Positions 47,716 through 57,556 of a stretch of 64,000 nucleotides of DNA are shown piece after piece (the first letter of the stretch is position 1; the number at the start of each line of letters is the position of its first letter). A program made the translations under genes and the position numbers. The notes under the pieces were generated by a model. The model ran no database searches. It saw nothing but the letters and a program-made list of their open reading frames with translations, and had not been told where the DNA came from. This stretch comes from Rubrobacter calidifluminis (lineage in GTDB: Bacteria; Actinomycetota; Rubrobacteria; Rubrobacterales; Rubrobacteraceae): assembly GCF_028617075.1 (NCBI RefSeq), contig NZ_JAQKGV010000006.1:89818-153817 (forward strand), in the 5' to 3' direction.

Positions 47716-48452
47716 GCGCCCGGGCGGTGGTGCGTGCCCCGGTGGTCCCGCGTGGTCCGTGGGCGCTCTCGATGCGCTGGCACGACCTGCTGTTCATGCA
47801 CTGGCCGGTGCCGGAGGAGGTGCTGCGTCCCATGATCCCCGGCTCCCTCGCGGTGGATACCTTCGGGGGGAGTGCCTGGCTCGGGGTGGTTCCTTTCCGG
47901 ATGAGCGGGGTGCGTCCGCGCCCGTTGCCGGCCGTGGAACATATCTCCGACTTCCCGGAGATCAATTTGCGCACCTACGTCGTCGGTGCGGACGGAGAAG
48001 CTGGGGTGTGGTTCTTCAGCCTGGACGCGGCGAGCCGGCTCGCCGTGCGCCTGGCGAGGACCTTCTACGGCCTGCCGTACTTCGACGCCCGCATGTCCTG
48101 CCACCCGGAGGGCGGGTGGGTCCGCTACGAGAGCGTCCGCACCCACCGGGGGGCAGCGCCTGCGCGCTTCGCCGGGCGCTACCGCCCGAGAGGGTCGGTC
48201 TTCGAGGCCACCCCCGGCTCGCTCGAGGACTTTCTCACCGGACGCTACCTGCTGTACTCCGCGGGGAGGGGCGGGAGGCTGGTGCGCGCCGCGATCCGTC
48301 ACCGCCCCTGGCCGCTGCAGCCCGCCGAGGTCGACGTGGACCGGTTGGAGATGACCTCCCAGGTGGGGCTCGAGGAGCCTTCCGGGGAGCCTCTTTTGCA
48401 CTTCGCCAGATACCTGGAGGTCGTCGCCTGGTTTCCGGAGGAGGTGGGGTGA
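47712..48452 (+). CDS. DUF2071 (YqjF-like) protein inside the thiamine operon
   Basis: This 246-residue protein has the DUF2071 pattern: MRWHDLLFMHWPVPEEVLRP, then SAWLGVVPFRMSGVRP, EINLRTYVVG and GVWFFSLDAASRLAV. The fold is related to acetoacetate decarboxylase; the function is unknown. TTG 47712 overlaps the thiM stop (TTGA) behind GAGGAGG, and its stop shares one base with the thiE start (TGATG). This tight coupling puts it in the same TPP-controlled mRNA. A role in handling thiamine breakdown products is inference. Confidence 0.88.
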   Translation: MSARAVVRAPVVPRGPWALSMRWHDLLFMHWPVPEEVLRPMIPGSLAVDTFGGSAWLGVVPFRMSGVRPRPLPAVEHISDFPEINLRTYVVGADGEAGVWFFSLDAASRLAVRLARTFYGLPYFDARMSCHPEGGWVRYESVRTHRGAAPARFAGRYRPRGSVFEATPGSLEDFLTGRYLLYSAGRGGRLVRAAIRHRPWPLQPAEVDVDRLEMTSQVGLEEPSGEPLLHFARYLEVVAWFPEEVG

Positions 48453-49069
48453 TGAAGGAGAGGCTCGGATCCGCGCGTCTTCTGCTCGTGACCGCGCCGC
48501 GCGAGGATCTCGTCGAGCGGGTTGCGGCCGCCCTGCGCGGCGGGGTGGACATCGTGCAGCTTCGGGACAAGGAGGCCTCCCGGGAGGAGCTCCTCCCGCT
48601 CGCGCTCGAGCTGAAGGAGCTCTGCGAGCGGGCCGGGGCGATCTTCACGGTCAACGACGACATCGAGCTCGCTTGCGAGAGCGGCGCGCACGGGGTGCAC
48701 CTGGGGCAGGAGGACGCCCCGATCTCCGAGGCCCGCCGCGTGCTCGGGGAGGCGGCGATCGTCGGGCGCTCGGCCGGGAGCCTCGAGGAAGCCAGGGAGG
48801 CCGTCGAGGAGGGCGCGGACTACCTGGGGGCCGGGGCGGTCTACGCCACCCCAACCAAGCCGGAGGGCGAGGTCGCCGGGCTGGAGCTCGTGAGGAGGCT
48901 CGCCAGCGAGGGGCTTCCGGTGCCCTGGTTCGCCATCGGCGGCGTGACGCTCGAGACCGCGCCCGAGGTGGCAGAGGCCGGTGCGCCCGGCTTCGCCGTC
49001 GTCCGGGCCCTGATGGACGCCGAAGATCCCGAGGCGGCCGCCCGCGAGCTGCGCTCGCTACTCCCATGA
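48452..49069 (+). CDS. thiE: Thiamine-phosphate synthase
   Basis: This 205-residue TIM barrel has VQLRDKEASREELL (pyrophosphate/pyrimidine site), FTVNDDIELA, GAHGVHLGQEDAP, VGRSAGS and GAVYATPTKPE, ending with IGGVTLE. All catalytic motifs are intact. It couples HMP-PP to thiazole phosphate to give thiamine phosphate. Start ATG 48452 shares a base with the DUF2071 stop; its end overlaps the Nudix gene (ATGA). Confidence 0.96.
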   Translation: MKERLGSARLLLVTAPREDLVERVAAALRGGVDIVQLRDKEASREELLPLALELKELCERAGAIFTVNDDIELACESGAHGVHLGQEDAPISEARRVLGEAAIVGRSAGSLEEAREAVEEGADYLGAGAVYATPTKPEGEVAGLELVRRLASEGLPVPWFAIGGVTLETAPEVAEAGAPGFAVVRALMDAEDPEAAARELRSLLP

Positions 49070-49950
49070 TGGTGCGGGCGAACCTGGCCGCCGGGATCCT
49101 GCCGGTCCGCCGCGACGGTCGGGTGCTCCTGTTACTGCGCCCGGCCACCGGGACCTGGGAGCCGCCGGCCGGGAGGCTCCACCCCGGCGAGACCTTCGAG
49201 CAGGGGGCGGTGCGCGAGGTCTACGAGGAGACGGGGCTCCTCGTCGCCCCGCAGATGATGCTCGCGACGTGGGTCGGGACCCGCGCGGACGGCGAGCCGC
49301 TCGCGAGCGTCACCTACGCCGGCCGGGTCGGGGAGGAGGAACCACGGATCACGCCCGAACACTCCGGCGCCCGGTGGTTCACCGTCGAGGAGTGGCTCGG
49401 TGTCCCGAGCTGGTGGTCGCGCGAGGACATCCTGAGGGTCCCGGAGATCCTCCGGGCGCTGCCGGAGGAGTCCGCCCCTGCCCCTCCGCCGCCGCGGGAG
49501 ACCGTCGAAGGGGTGGTGAGCGCCCGCCTGGGCTCCGGGGCCGTGCTCGTCGATCTCTCGGGAGAAGAGCCACGGGCGCTCCTGCTGCGGCGCAGGAAGC
49601 CACCGGTTGGTCTCTGGGAGAACCCCGGCGGGGCGCTCGAGCCGGGGGAGGACTTCGTAGCCTGCGCCCGCCGCGAGCTCCACGAGGAGACCGGCATCCG
49701 CGCCGAGCCCGAGCTGCCGTGGTGGGCGCGGGTCGAGCCCTGGCGCTCCCCGGACGATCCGGAACTCTACGCGGGGGTCGGGTTTCTGGCCCGTCATCCC
49801 GGCGGGGAGATCACCCCGGAGGCCGGCGCGCATGACGCCTGCCGCTGGGTCACCGAAGATGAGTGGCGTTCTCTGCGCACCTGGTACACGGAGCGGGAGT
49901 CCGATGCGCTCTGGTGGGCCGTGCGGCACCTCCTGCGGGAGCGGGGATGA
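49066..49950 (+). CDS. Tandem double-Nudix hydrolase in the thiamine operon
   Basis: This 294-residue protein has two complete Nudix domains. Box 1 is GRLHPGETFEQGAVREVYEE plus TGLL (about residues 36-60); box 2 is GALEPGEDFVACARRELHEE plus TGIR (about 192-216). A proline-rich linker near 140-150 joins them. Both boxes keep the REUxEE metal ligands. ATG 49066 overlaps the thiE stop and its stop overlaps thiL (ATGA on both sides). In other organisms Nudix enzymes remove toxic thiamine analogues or hydrolyse HMP-PP or TPP; such a role is inferred here. Confidence 0.88.
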   Translation: MMVRANLAAGILPVRRDGRVLLLLRPATGTWEPPAGRLHPGETFEQGAVREVYEETGLLVAPQMMLATWVGTRADGEPLASVTYAGRVGEEEPRITPEHSGARWFTVEEWLGVPSWWSREDILRVPEILRALPEESAPAPPPPRETVEGVVSARLGSGAVLVDLSGEEPRALLLRRRKPPVGLWENPGGALEPGEDFVACARRELHEETGIRAEPELPWWARVEPWRSPDDPELYAGVGFLARHPGGEITPEAGAHDACRWVTEDEWRSLRTWYTERESDALWWAVRHLLRERG

Positions 49951-50879
49951 ACGAGTTCGAGCTCATAGAGAGCATCGCCGCCCGGCTCGGCGCGCGGCCC
50001 GGGGAGGTCGAGGTCCCGCTCGGGGACGACTGCGCGGTGGTGCGTCTCGGGGGGATTCGCTGGGCGCTCGCCTCCGACATGCTCGTCTTCGGGCACCACT
50101 TCAAGGGGTGGGCCGCCCCGGAGGACGTCGGCTACAAGGCGGTCGCGGTCAACGTCTCGGACGTGGCGGCGATGGGCGGGGTGCCGCGCTTCATCCTCGT
50201 CTCCGGCGGGGCGCCGGACTCCGGGGTGGCGCTCGGCTGCATGGAGGGGGTGCTCGCCGCCTGCGAAAAGTTCGGGGTCTACCCTTTGGGCGGCGATACG
50301 ACCGCGGCCGATGTGCTCACGGTGGACGTGGCGGTGGTGGGGGAGCTTCCGGATCCGCCGGTGTTGCGCTCCGGGGCGCGCCCCGGAGACCTTCTCGCGG
50401 TGACCGGGGAGCTCGGGGCCTCCGCGGCGGGGTTCCTCGCGCTCGAGGGCGGGAAGAGGGAGCCGGAGCGGCTCGTGCGGCGCCACCTCAGGCCAGAGCC
50501 ACGGGTCGAAGCCGGCCGGCTCGCCTCCCGCCTGGGGGTACACGCGATGATAGACCTCTCCGACGGGCTCGCCTCCGACGTGCGGCACGTCTGCCGGAGG
50601 AGCGGGGTCGGGTGCCGGGTGGATCTGAAGAGGCTCCCCGTCCCGGAGGACGTGCGCGAGCTGGCCTGTTCACTCGGGCGCGACCCGGAGGTTCTCGCTG
50701 CGACGGGTGGTGAGGATTACGAGCTTCTCATCGCGGCGCCGGAGCGGGTGCTGGAGGAACTCTCCTCCGTCTCGGAGGTGCCGGTGAGCGTGGTCGGGGA
50801 GGTCGTCGAGGAGGGGGTGAGCTTCATCAGGAGAGGGGAGCCCGTGGAGGGACTCTCCGGGTGGGACCACTTCGGGTAG
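49947..50879 (+). CDS. thiL: Thiamine-monophosphate kinase
   Basis: This 310-residue protein of the AIR synthase-like fold has VPLGDDCAVVRLGG, the strand VGYKAVAVNVSDVAAMGG, GGDTTAAD and the later IDLSDGLASDVRH. It phosphorylates thiamine phosphate to TPP, the riboswitch ligand, closing the feedback loop of the operon. ATG 49947 overlaps the preceding stop; the frame extending to 49863 is not used. Confidence 0.96.
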   Translation: MNEFELIESIAARLGARPGEVEVPLGDDCAVVRLGGIRWALASDMLVFGHHFKGWAAPEDVGYKAVAVNVSDVAAMGGVPRFILVSGGAPDSGVALGCMEGVLAACEKFGVYPLGGDTTAADVLTVDVAVVGELPDPPVLRSGARPGDLLAVTGELGASAAGFLALEGGKREPERLVRRHLRPEPRVEAGRLASRLGVHAMIDLSDGLASDVRHVCRRSGVGCRVDLKRLPVPEDVRELACSLGRDPEVLAATGGEDYELLIAAPERVLEELSSVSEVPVSVVGEVVEEGVSFIRRGEPVEGLSGWDHFG

Positions 50880-50942
50880 GATTGGATCTCTTCTTCGCGG
50901 GTAGAAGAGATGGTGTCCCTGCAGGCGAGGAGGAGACGGAAG

Positions 50943-51143
50943 ATGCCCTACGAGAGGATCACGGACCTGCCCGAGAGCGTGAGGAGCAACCTCCCGAAGC
51001 ACGCGCAGGAGATCTACAAGGAGGCGTTCAACTCGGCCGAGGAGCAATACGGCGAGGAGAGCCGGGCGCACCGGGTGGCCTGGAGCGCCGTGGAGCAGAA
51101 GTACGAGAAGAACGAGCGGGGAGAGTGGGTGGAGAAGGGCTAG
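50943..51143 (+). CDS. ChaB family protein
   Basis: This 66-residue protein has the ChaB signature LPESVRSNLPKHAQEIYKEA followed by FNSAEEQYG and RVAWSAVEQKY. ChaB was named as a putative regulator of the ChaA cation antiporter; its actual function is unclear. ATG 50943 follows GAGGAG. It is 63 nt after thiL, so it may be read through from the thiamine operon, and it ends 3 nt from the convergent tenA. Confidence 0.9.
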   Translation: MPYERITDLPESVRSNLPKHAQEIYKEAFNSAEEQYGEESRAHRVAWSAVEQKYEKNERGEWVEKG

Positions 51144-51146
51144 CCC

Positions 51147-51824
51147 CTACACCGGCCAGCCCTCGAGCCGCCAGGCCGCATCCCAGAACATCCACTCGTA
51201 GCGGCTGGTCGTCACGAATGCCTCTCTGACCGCCGCCAGCCGCTCCGGGCTCAGCCCCTCGCAGACGCGATCGGTCAGGTCGAGCACGGCCGCGACCAGC
51301 TCCCCGAAGTCCTCCCCGCCGTAGGTCTCGATCCAGCGGCGGTAGAGCCGGTTCGGCGAGCCGCGCTCGAGCAGGGAGCCTCCGACTTCGGCGTAGATCC
51401 AGTAGCAGGGCAGGATCGCACCGAGTACCTCGGGGTAGTCACCGAGCGAGGCGACGCGCAGCAGGTAGCTCGTGTAGGCGAGGTTCGTGGGGGAGAGGGG
51501 GGTCTCGTCGAGCTCTTTTTCGGAGACTCCGAGATCCCGGAAGAACCCTTCGTGCAGGCTCCGCTCGACGGTTATCGCGCCGGTCGCGTGCTCGCCGAAC
51601 ATCACCAGGGCGTCCTCGTCGGGGGAGCGCACCCCGGCGAGGGCGAGGGCGCGGGCGTAGTCGCGCAGGTAGAGGGCGTCCTGTATCACGTAGTGGCGGA
51701 AGCGCTCCTCGGTGAGGGTCCCGTCGGTGAGCCCTCCGATGAACGGGTGGGCGAGGATGGCGGCGTAGATGTCCTCGATAGAACGCCAGAGCTCCGCGGT
51801 GAAGCCCCGTTCCTTCGCCGCCAT
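51147..51824 (-). CDS. tenA: Aminopyrimidine aminohydrolase/thiaminase II
   Basis: This 225-residue all-helical protein has FIGGLTDGTLTEERFRHYVI near the start, the active-site cysteine in AILPCYWIYAEVG and the C-terminal SRYEWMFWDAAW. TenA recovers HMP from degraded thiamine by hydrolysing aminopyrimidines. It faces the thiamine operon tail to tail and lies one base after the GST stop, so it is expressed from the leftward transcript, apart from the TPP riboswitch. ATG 51824. Confidence 0.93.
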   Translation of the reverse strand: MAAKERGFTAELWRSIEDIYAAILAHPFIGGLTDGTLTEERFRHYVIQDALYLRDYARALALAGVRSPDEDALVMFGEHATGAITVERSLHEGFFRDLGVSEKELDETPLSPTNLAYTSYLLRVASLGDYPEVLGAILPCYWIYAEVGGSLLERGSPNRLYRRWIETYGGEDFGELVAAVLDLTDRVCEGLSPERLAAVREAFVTTSRYEWMFWDAAWRLEGWPV

Positions 51825-51825
51825 A

Positions 51826-52524
51826 CTAGCCCCTCTTGATGCCGAAGAGCCGGTTGCGCCGCTCCTCGTCGAGCTCCTCCAGGGGTTTCCTCAGGTCTTT
51901 ACCCACCTTGAGCGCCCGCCGGACCGCCTCACGCGAGCCGACCTTCTCGAACCAGCGGGCGAGGTTCGGGTAGTCCTCCATCCTCTGGCCCTGGTCTTCG
52001 TGGGAGATCAGCCAGGGGTAGATGGCGATGTCCGCGATCGTGTACTCGTCCCCGGCGAAGTACTCGACCTCTTCGAGGTGGCGGTCCATCACCCCGTAGA
52101 GCCGGGCAGCCTCGTTGGTGTAGCGCTCTATGGCGTAGGGGACCTTCTCCGGGGCGTACTTGCGGAAGTGGTGCGCCTGGCCGAGCATCGGGCCGACGTG
52201 CCCCATCTGGAACATCAGCCACTGCAGGGTGGTGTAGCGGGTGCGCGGGGCGGAGGGGAGGAGCCTTCCGGTCTTCTCGGCCAGGTAGATCAGGATGGCC
52301 CCCGACTCGGCGAGGCTCATGGGCTTACCATCCGGTCCCTCCGGATCGACTATGGCGGGCATCTTGTTGTTCGGGCTTATCCTGAGGAACTCCTCCCGGA
52401 ACTGGTCGCCGGCGGTGATGTCCACCGGGACGATGTTGTACGGGAGGCCGGTCTCCTCCATGAATATGGTGATCTTGTGTCCGTTCGGGGTCGGCCAGTA
52501 GTAGAGGTCTATCGGTTCGGGCAT
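51826..52524 (-). CDS. Glutathione S-transferase family protein (YghU/YfcG-like)
   Basis: This 232-residue protein has a thioredoxin-fold N-terminal domain (LYYWPTPNGHKITIFMEETG; then NNKMPAIVDPEG and the ESGAILIYLAEK glutathione-site signature). The helical C-terminal domain includes YTIADIAIYPWL. It matches nu-class disulfide-bond oxidoreductases YfcG/YghU. Most actinobacteria use mycothiol, so the thiol partner is open. ATG 52524. AT-rich DNA with TATAGAAT just upstream (about 52565-52575) may hold its promoter. It is co-directional and one base from tenA. Confidence 0.9.
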   Translation of the reverse strand: MPEPIDLYYWPTPNGHKITIFMEETGLPYNIVPVDITAGDQFREEFLRISPNNKMPAIVDPEGPDGKPMSLAESGAILIYLAEKTGRLLPSAPRTRYTTLQWLMFQMGHVGPMLGQAHHFRKYAPEKVPYAIERYTNEAARLYGVMDRHLEEVEYFAGDEYTIADIAIYPWLISHEDQGQRMEDYPNLARWFEKVGSREAVRRALKVGKDLRKPLEELDEERRNRLFGIKRG

Positions 52525-52597
52525 GTTGCCTCCGCTCTCGTCTGTGCAACGCTCTCTGAAACTATTCTATATATATGGACCGCTGAAGGATGAGCCC

Positions 52598-55500
52598 CTA
52601 CCGCACGAGCGCGAGGAGTGCCGCTTTCGCCCGATCGAACGCCCGTTCGAGGGAGGCGAGCTTCTCCTCCGCGCCCGAGAGATCGCCGGAGTCGCCGGCC
52701 TCCTGCAGCCCGGCGGCGAGCTCCTGCACGCGTGTGGCGCCCATGTTGCCGGAGCTGCCCTTCAGGGTGTGGGCGGCCTGTGCCAGGGCGTGGGCGTCGC
52801 CGGCGTGCAGGGCGCGTCGGATCTCCTCGATCCTGCGCGGGGCGTCCTCCAGGTACATCTCGACCAGCTCCGAGACGAGGTCTGGGTCGTCCTCGCCGGC
52901 CAGCTCGCGCAGGTTGTCGAGGATGGTGGGGTCGAGCGGGGGTTCTCCTTCGTCCGGGAGCCAGCGTTCGAGTGCCTCTTGCAGCTCATCGGGCTTTACT
53001 GGCTTGGGGATGTAATCGTCCATTCCGGCGGCGAGCGCCTTCTCGCGGTCGGTGGCGAGCGCGCCCGCGGTCAGCGCGATGATCGGCAGGTGCCCGCTCT
53101 CGTTGAAGCGTTCCCCCTCCTGCTCGCGGCGGCGGATCTCCCGGGACGCCTCGTAGCCGTCCATGACGGGCATCTGACAGTCCATGAGGACGGCGGCGTA
53201 GCGGTTCCCACAGACGGCCTCGAGCGCCTTCTGGCCGTCGGAGGCGACCTCGACGTCGTACCCGAGCTTCTCCAGCATCCTCCGCGCCACCTTCTGGTTG
53301 ACCGGGTTGTCCTCGACGACGAGGACCGGGAGTGCCGCCATTCTGCGGACTTCCGGGCGTTCCGTCCGCTGATGATCCTGTACCTCTTTGTTGCCGAGGG
53401 CCGTGGCCAGCGCGTCGTAGAGCTGCGACTGGCGCACCGGCTTGGTGAGGCAGGCGTCTATCCCACACTCACGCGCCCTGGGTCCCATCCCCCCCTGTAC
53501 CAGGGAGGTGAGCAGTACGAGCCGGGTCGATGAGAGGGACGGTTCAGACTTTATCCTGCGGGCGAGCTCGAGCCCGTCCATGCCCGGCATCTGCATGTCC
53601 AGGATCGCCAGATCGTAGGGTTTCCCCGCCGCCGCGGCGTCGCCGAGCATGGCGAGCGCCTGCCGACCATCGGATGCGCTCGCGTTCTCCAGTCCCCAGG
53701 CGGTGGTCTGCTTGAGCAGGATGGTGCGGTTGGTGGCGTTGTCGTCGACGATGAGGACCCGGGCGCCGCTCAGGTCGCCGGGGATCACCTGCCGATCCTT
53801 CGTCTCTCCGGCTCTCTCGAGGGGCACCTCGAACCAGAAGGTGCTGCCCTTCCCGGGCTCGCTCTCCACCCCGATCCTGCCGCCCATCATCTCGACGAAG
53901 CGTCGCGAGATCGTCAGCCCAAGCCCCGTGCCCCCGTAACGGCGGGTCGTCGAGGAGTCCGCCTGGGTGAAGGGCTGGAAGAGCTTCGAGATCTCTCCGG
54001 CGCTCATCCCGATGCCAGTGTCTTTCACCTCGAAACGCACCCGCACCCTCTCGGAGGGCTCCCGGGCGAGGCTCGCCCGCACGAAGACCTCCCCTTCCTC
54101 GGTGAACTTCACGGCGTTGCTGATCAGGTTCGTCAGGATCTGACGCAGCCGGAAGGGATCCCCGCGCAGCCTCGTCGGGACGTCGGGCTCGACGAAACCG
54201 GCCAGCTCTATGCCCTTCCTGTGGGCGAGCGTGGCGAACAGGGCCGTCACCTCCTCGACGGTCTCGTGGAGATCGAGCTCCAGCGTCTCGAGCTGCACCT
54301 TGCCGGCCTCCAGTTTCGAGAAGTCGAGGATGTCGTTGATCACGGCGAGCAGCGTCTCTCCCGAGGAGCGGATCGTCTCCGCGTAGTCGCGCTGCTCGGG
54401 GGTGAGATCCGTATCGAGAAGTAGCTCGGCCATCCCGATCACGCCGTTCATCGGCGTGCGGATCTCATGCGACATGTTCGCGAGGAACTCGCTCTTGGCC
54501 CGGCTGGCCTCTTCTGCAGCGCGGCGGGCTTTTCCCAGCTCCCTTTCGTTCCGCTTGCGCTCGGTGATGTCGCTGACGTACACCCGGGTCTCTCCGGTAG
54601 GGGAGATCGAAACCTTCTGCTCGTAGACCGCGTTCCCGACCGATACCTCGCGTTTGATCTCGCCTTCCTCCGAGTTCTTGAGGCGCGCGGCGAGCTCATC
54701 CACCCCTTCGAGCAGCGGGTGTCCGGATCCAGCCTGTACGAGGTCCGGGAACTGGCTTCTGGCCGCCGGGTTCATGTAGGTGACGCTGCCGTCGAGGCCG
54801 ATCTCGAGCACCGGGTTGGGGTTTTGCTCCGGGAAGGAGGCGAGCCGGGCGAGCTGGGCCCGCTGGCGTTCGCGTTCGGTGACGTCGCGTATGATGCCCC
54901 GGAAGCCCCTCCCGCGGCCGTCCTCGTCGGTGATCAGGGATACCGTCGACTCGACGTGCCGCCTCCTGCCGTCCTTCCTTATGATCTCCCAGCTCAGGTT
55001 CCTGACGGGTACGCCAGTCGTGTAGACTCTCTGGAGCGCCTCCTTGATCTTCGGCACGTAGCTTCTCTCCGTGCACCGGAGGTAGCTCATCCCCCGGAGC
55101 TCCTCCTCGGTGTAGCCGAGACCCTCGACGAGCGCGTGGTTGAAAAACTTGAAGTTGCCCTCCAGGTCGGTCTCGAGGTAGACGTCCTGTATCTGCTCCA
55201 GGATCGAACGGTAGCGCTCCTCGCTCTTTCTGAGGTTTTCTTCGACCCGCTTGCGCCTGGTCACGTCCAGCAGGATGCCCTGCCAGAAGAGCGGCCTGCC
55301 ATCCTCGTCTCTGACGAGCACGAGCTCGTCCTGCACCCACACCTCTCTGCCGTCGCGGGTGCACATCCTGTATTCCATGCTCAGTGGTCCGCCGGTGGCC
55401 CGGGCGCGGGCCTCTGCCGCCTCCACCCGCTCGCGGTCTTCGGGGTGCAGAGCCCGGTCGAGCAGGTCCGGGTCCTTCTCGCACTCCTCGACGGAGTATC

Positions 55501-56722
55501 CAAGGATCTTCTCTATCTGCGGGCTTATGTAGGCGCTTGGGCCGCCGGGGTTGTGCGGGTTTATGTAGGTGATGGCTGGCATCTGCTCGATAAGTGCCCG
55601 ATAGCGGGCCTCGGCCTCCCTGAGAGCTTCCTCAGCCCGCTTGCGTTCGGTTATGTCGTTGTTTATCTCCAGCACGCGCGGCGGGTCTCCTCGTTCCAGG
55701 GTCCACCGGCTGATGATCACCCGCTCGGTGCCATCGCGTGCGGTATGCAAGAGCTCTCCCTCCCAGTGGCCTTTTTCGAGCAGGGAGGCCTCTATCTCCT
55801 GCAGCGGTTCCGGGAAGCGGGTCTCGAGCAGCTCGTGGGATATCCTTCCTGTGGCCTCCTGCTGGCTGTAGCCATAGGTCTCCTCGGCCCCGTGGTTCCA
55901 GTAGGAGATTCTGCCCTGCAGATCTCGCACGAGTATGGCGTCCCGCGCGAGCTCCAGGAGCCGCGTCCGATGCCTGAGTTCTTCCTCCGCCTTGACGCGT
56001 TCCGTGATGTCCCGGGCCGAGGCGAAGATGAGGCGCCTTCCCTCGTAGTCTATCGGGGCCACCCTCACTTCGACCGGGAAACTCGTGCCGTCCTTTCTGC
56101 GGTGCTTCCCGATGTGCACGCCGACCGGGGCCCCGGGTTCTCCCGCGAGCGCGCGTTCCCAGAGCGTCTGCCCGGACCTCTGCTCACGACCGACCAGGTT
56201 GGTCGCGAAGTCCTGCACCCGCATGCCGAGGAGCTCCTCGCGGGTGTAGCCGAGCGAGCGGCAAGCGGTCAGGTTGCAGTCGACGATCCTGCCTTCTTCG
56301 TCGTGCACCACCAACGCGTCGGAGGAGTGCTCGAAGAGCCGTCTGAAGCGCTCCTCGCTTCGCCGGAGCCTCTCTTTGGCCCTCTTGTGTTCGGTGATGT
56401 CCCGGACCGCCGTGACCCGGACCTCTTCCCCCCGGTAGAGCGCGCTCCTGCCCCTTACCTCGGCCGGGAACGTCGTGCCATCCTTGCGCTTGAGGACCGC
56501 CTCGTACGGTTCGGTGTGTCCGCTGAACCGACGCTCCAGCACGGTCTGGCGTGATTCCGGGGCTACGAACTCCGAGACCGGCATGCCCGCCGTCTCGCCG
56601 GGAGAGTAGCCGAACATCTCGTCGAAGGCCCGGTTGGTTTCGATCACCCGCTCGCCGCGCGTGATGACGATGCCTTCGAAGGAGACGTCGATCAGGTTGC
56701 GGAAGCTCTCCTCTGTTGCCAA
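52598..56722 (-). CDS. Hybrid sensor histidine kinase with six PAS domains, two receivers and Hpt
   Basis: This is a 1374-residue cytosolic kinase. Six PAS/PAC units lie in tandem (about 1-715), each ending in a PAC-type DITE/DVTR segment. They are followed by HisKA with [15 protein letters not shown] (near residue 750), HATPase_c (N box near 870), receiver 1 (Asp in [11 protein letters not shown], near 1045), receiver 2 (Asp in [13 protein letters not shown], near 1180) and a C-terminal Hpt domain (His in [13 protein letters not shown], near 1322). There is no transmembrane helix, so it senses inside the cell, perhaps redox, light or ligands through PAS. The BarA-type phosphorelay is complete except for an output regulator. 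TTG 56722 follows GGGGAGA. Confidence 0.95.
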   Translation of the reverse strand: MATEESFRNLIDVSFEGIVITRGERVIETNRAFDEMFGYSPGETAGMPVSEFVAPESRQTVLERRFSGHTEPYEAVLKRKDGTTFPAEVRGRSALYRGEEVRVTAVRDITEHKRAKERLRRSEERFRRLFEHSSDALVVHDEEGRIVDCNLTACRSLGYTREELLGMRVQDFATNLVGREQRSGQTLWERALAGEPGAPVGVHIGKHRRKDGTSFPVEVRVAPIDYEGRRLIFASARDITERVKAEEELRHRTRLLELARDAILVRDLQGRISYWNHGAEETYGYSQQEATGRISHELLETRFPEPLQEIEASLLEKGHWEGELLHTARDGTERVIISRWTLERGDPPRVLEINNDITERKRAEEALREAEARYRALIEQMPAITYINPHNPGGPSAYISPQIEKILGYSVEECEKDPDLLDRALHPEDRERVEAAEARARATGGPLSMEYRMCTRDGREVWVQDELVLVRDEDGRPLFWQGILLDVTRRKRVEENLRKSEERYRSILEQIQDVYLETDLEGNFKFFNHALVEGLGYTEEELRGMSYLRCTERSYVPKIKEALQRVYTTGVPVRNLSWEIIRKDGRRRHVESTVSLITDEDGRGRGFRGIIRDVTERERQRAQLARLASFPEQNPNPVLEIGLDGSVTYMNPAARSQFPDLVQAGSGHPLLEGVDELAARLKNSEEGEIKREVSVGNAVYEQKVSISPTGETRVYVSDITERKRNERELGKARRAAEEASRAKSEFLANMSHEIRTPMNGVIGMAELLLDTDLTPEQRDYAETIRSSGETLLAVINDILDFSKLEAGKVQLETLELDLHETVEEVTALFATLAHRKGIELAGFVEPDVPTRLRGDPFRLRQILTNLISNAVKFTEEGEVFVRASLAREPSERVRVRFEVKDTGIGMSAGEISKLFQPFTQADSSTTRRYGGTGLGLTISRRFVEMMGGRIGVESEPGKGSTFWFEVPLERAGETKDRQVIPGDLSGARVLIVDDNATNRTILLKQTTAWGLENASASDGRQALAMLGDAAAAGKPYDLAILDMQMPGMDGLELARRIKSEPSLSSTRLVLLTSLVQGGMGPRARECGIDACLTKPVRQSQLYDALATALGNKEVQDHQRTERPEVRRMAALPVLVVEDNPVNQKVARRMLEKLGYDVEVASDGQKALEAVCGNRYAAVLMDCQMPVMDGYEASREIRRREQEGERFNESGHLPIIALTAGALATDREKALAAGMDDYIPKPVKPDELQEALERWLPDEGEPPLDPTILDNLRELAGEDDPDLVSELVEMYLEDAPRRIEEIRRALHAGDAHALAQAAHTLKGSSGNMGATRVQELAAGLQEAGDSGDLSGAEEKLASLERAFDRAKAALLALVR

Positions 56723-56783
56723 TTCATCTCCCCGAGCTTCAGAGCCCCATCGAACCCGTTATCGGATCTTGCGGGGGAGTGCT

Positions 56784-57548
56784 TTAGCGGGTCTGGTCCT
56801 CGCGTGGAAGATAGACGGTGAACGTCGTTCCCTCTCCCTCGGTGCTCTCGACGGTGACCTTCCCGCCGTGGTTCTCGGCCACGTGCCTCACGATCGAGAG
56901 CCCGAGCCCCGTGCCGCCCGTCTCCTTGGAGCGGGCCTTGTCCACCCGGTAAAACCGCTCGAAGATGCGCGGGAGCTTCTTCTCGGGGATGCCGATGCCG
57001 GTGTCGGCGACCCGTACCCGCACCGACTTCTCGTCCGCCTCGGCGGAGACCTCCACGCTCCCGCCCTCCGGGGTGTACTTTATGGCGTTGTCGACCAGGT
57101 TGGCGAACATCGAGCCGAGCTGCGTCTCGTCTCCCATGACCGTGTAGTCCGCGGCGTCGCCTGCCCTGCGCCAGCGCAGCGCCAGGCCCTTGCGCCGTGC
57201 GGAGGGTCTCATGCGGGAGAGCACCCCCATCAGGACTCCGCGCACGTCGACCGGCTCCGGGTCGGTCACCTTCTCCTCGCTCTCCAGGTGCGTCAGGTCG
57301 AGGAGATCGCTTATCAGGCGGCTCAGGCGATCGGTCTCGCTCTTGAGCTGCAGGGCGAAGTAGCGCGCCTGATCCGGGTCTTCGTCGATGATCTCCACCA
57401 GGCTCTCCGCGAGGAGCCGCAGACTGGTCGCCGGGGTCTTGAGCTCGTGGGAGACGTTGGCGACGAAGTCCCGGCGGATCTTGTTGATCCGCCGGAGCTC
57501 CCGCGCGCTTACCTCGAGTTCGTCTTCTCTGGGTCCGTCCTTGAGCAT
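56784..57548 (-). CDS. Soluble PhoR-like sensor histidine kinase
   Basis: This 254-residue protein is only HisKA (FVANVSHELKTPATSLRLLA) plus HATPase_c (NLVDNAIKYTPEGG, DTGIGIPEKKL, GGTGLGLSIV). A short charged helix at the N-terminus replaces the transmembrane and PAS parts usual in PhoR/SenX3. The residues needed for phosphorylation are intact. It is 8 nt after the response regulator gene, so the two form a pair. The absence of a sensor domain means the signal must come from a partner. Confidence 0.92.
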   Translation of the reverse strand: MLKDGPREDELEVSARELRRINKIRRDFVANVSHELKTPATSLRLLAESLVEIIDEDPDQARYFALQLKSETDRLSRLISDLLDLTHLESEEKVTDPEPVDVRGVLMGVLSRMRPSARRKGLALRWRRAGDAADYTVMGDETQLGSMFANLVDNAIKYTPEGGSVEVSAEADEKSVRVRVADTGIGIPEKKLPRIFERFYRVDKARSKETGGTGLGLSIVRHVAENHGGKVTVESTEGEGTTFTVYLPREDQTR

Positions 57549-57556
57549 GCCCGTGC

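Noticed and set aside
54467..56554. 695-aa frame on the plus strand inside the giant hybrid kinase gene
   Set aside because: Antisense shadow of six PAS domains; no ribosome site, and the sense strand is unambiguous.
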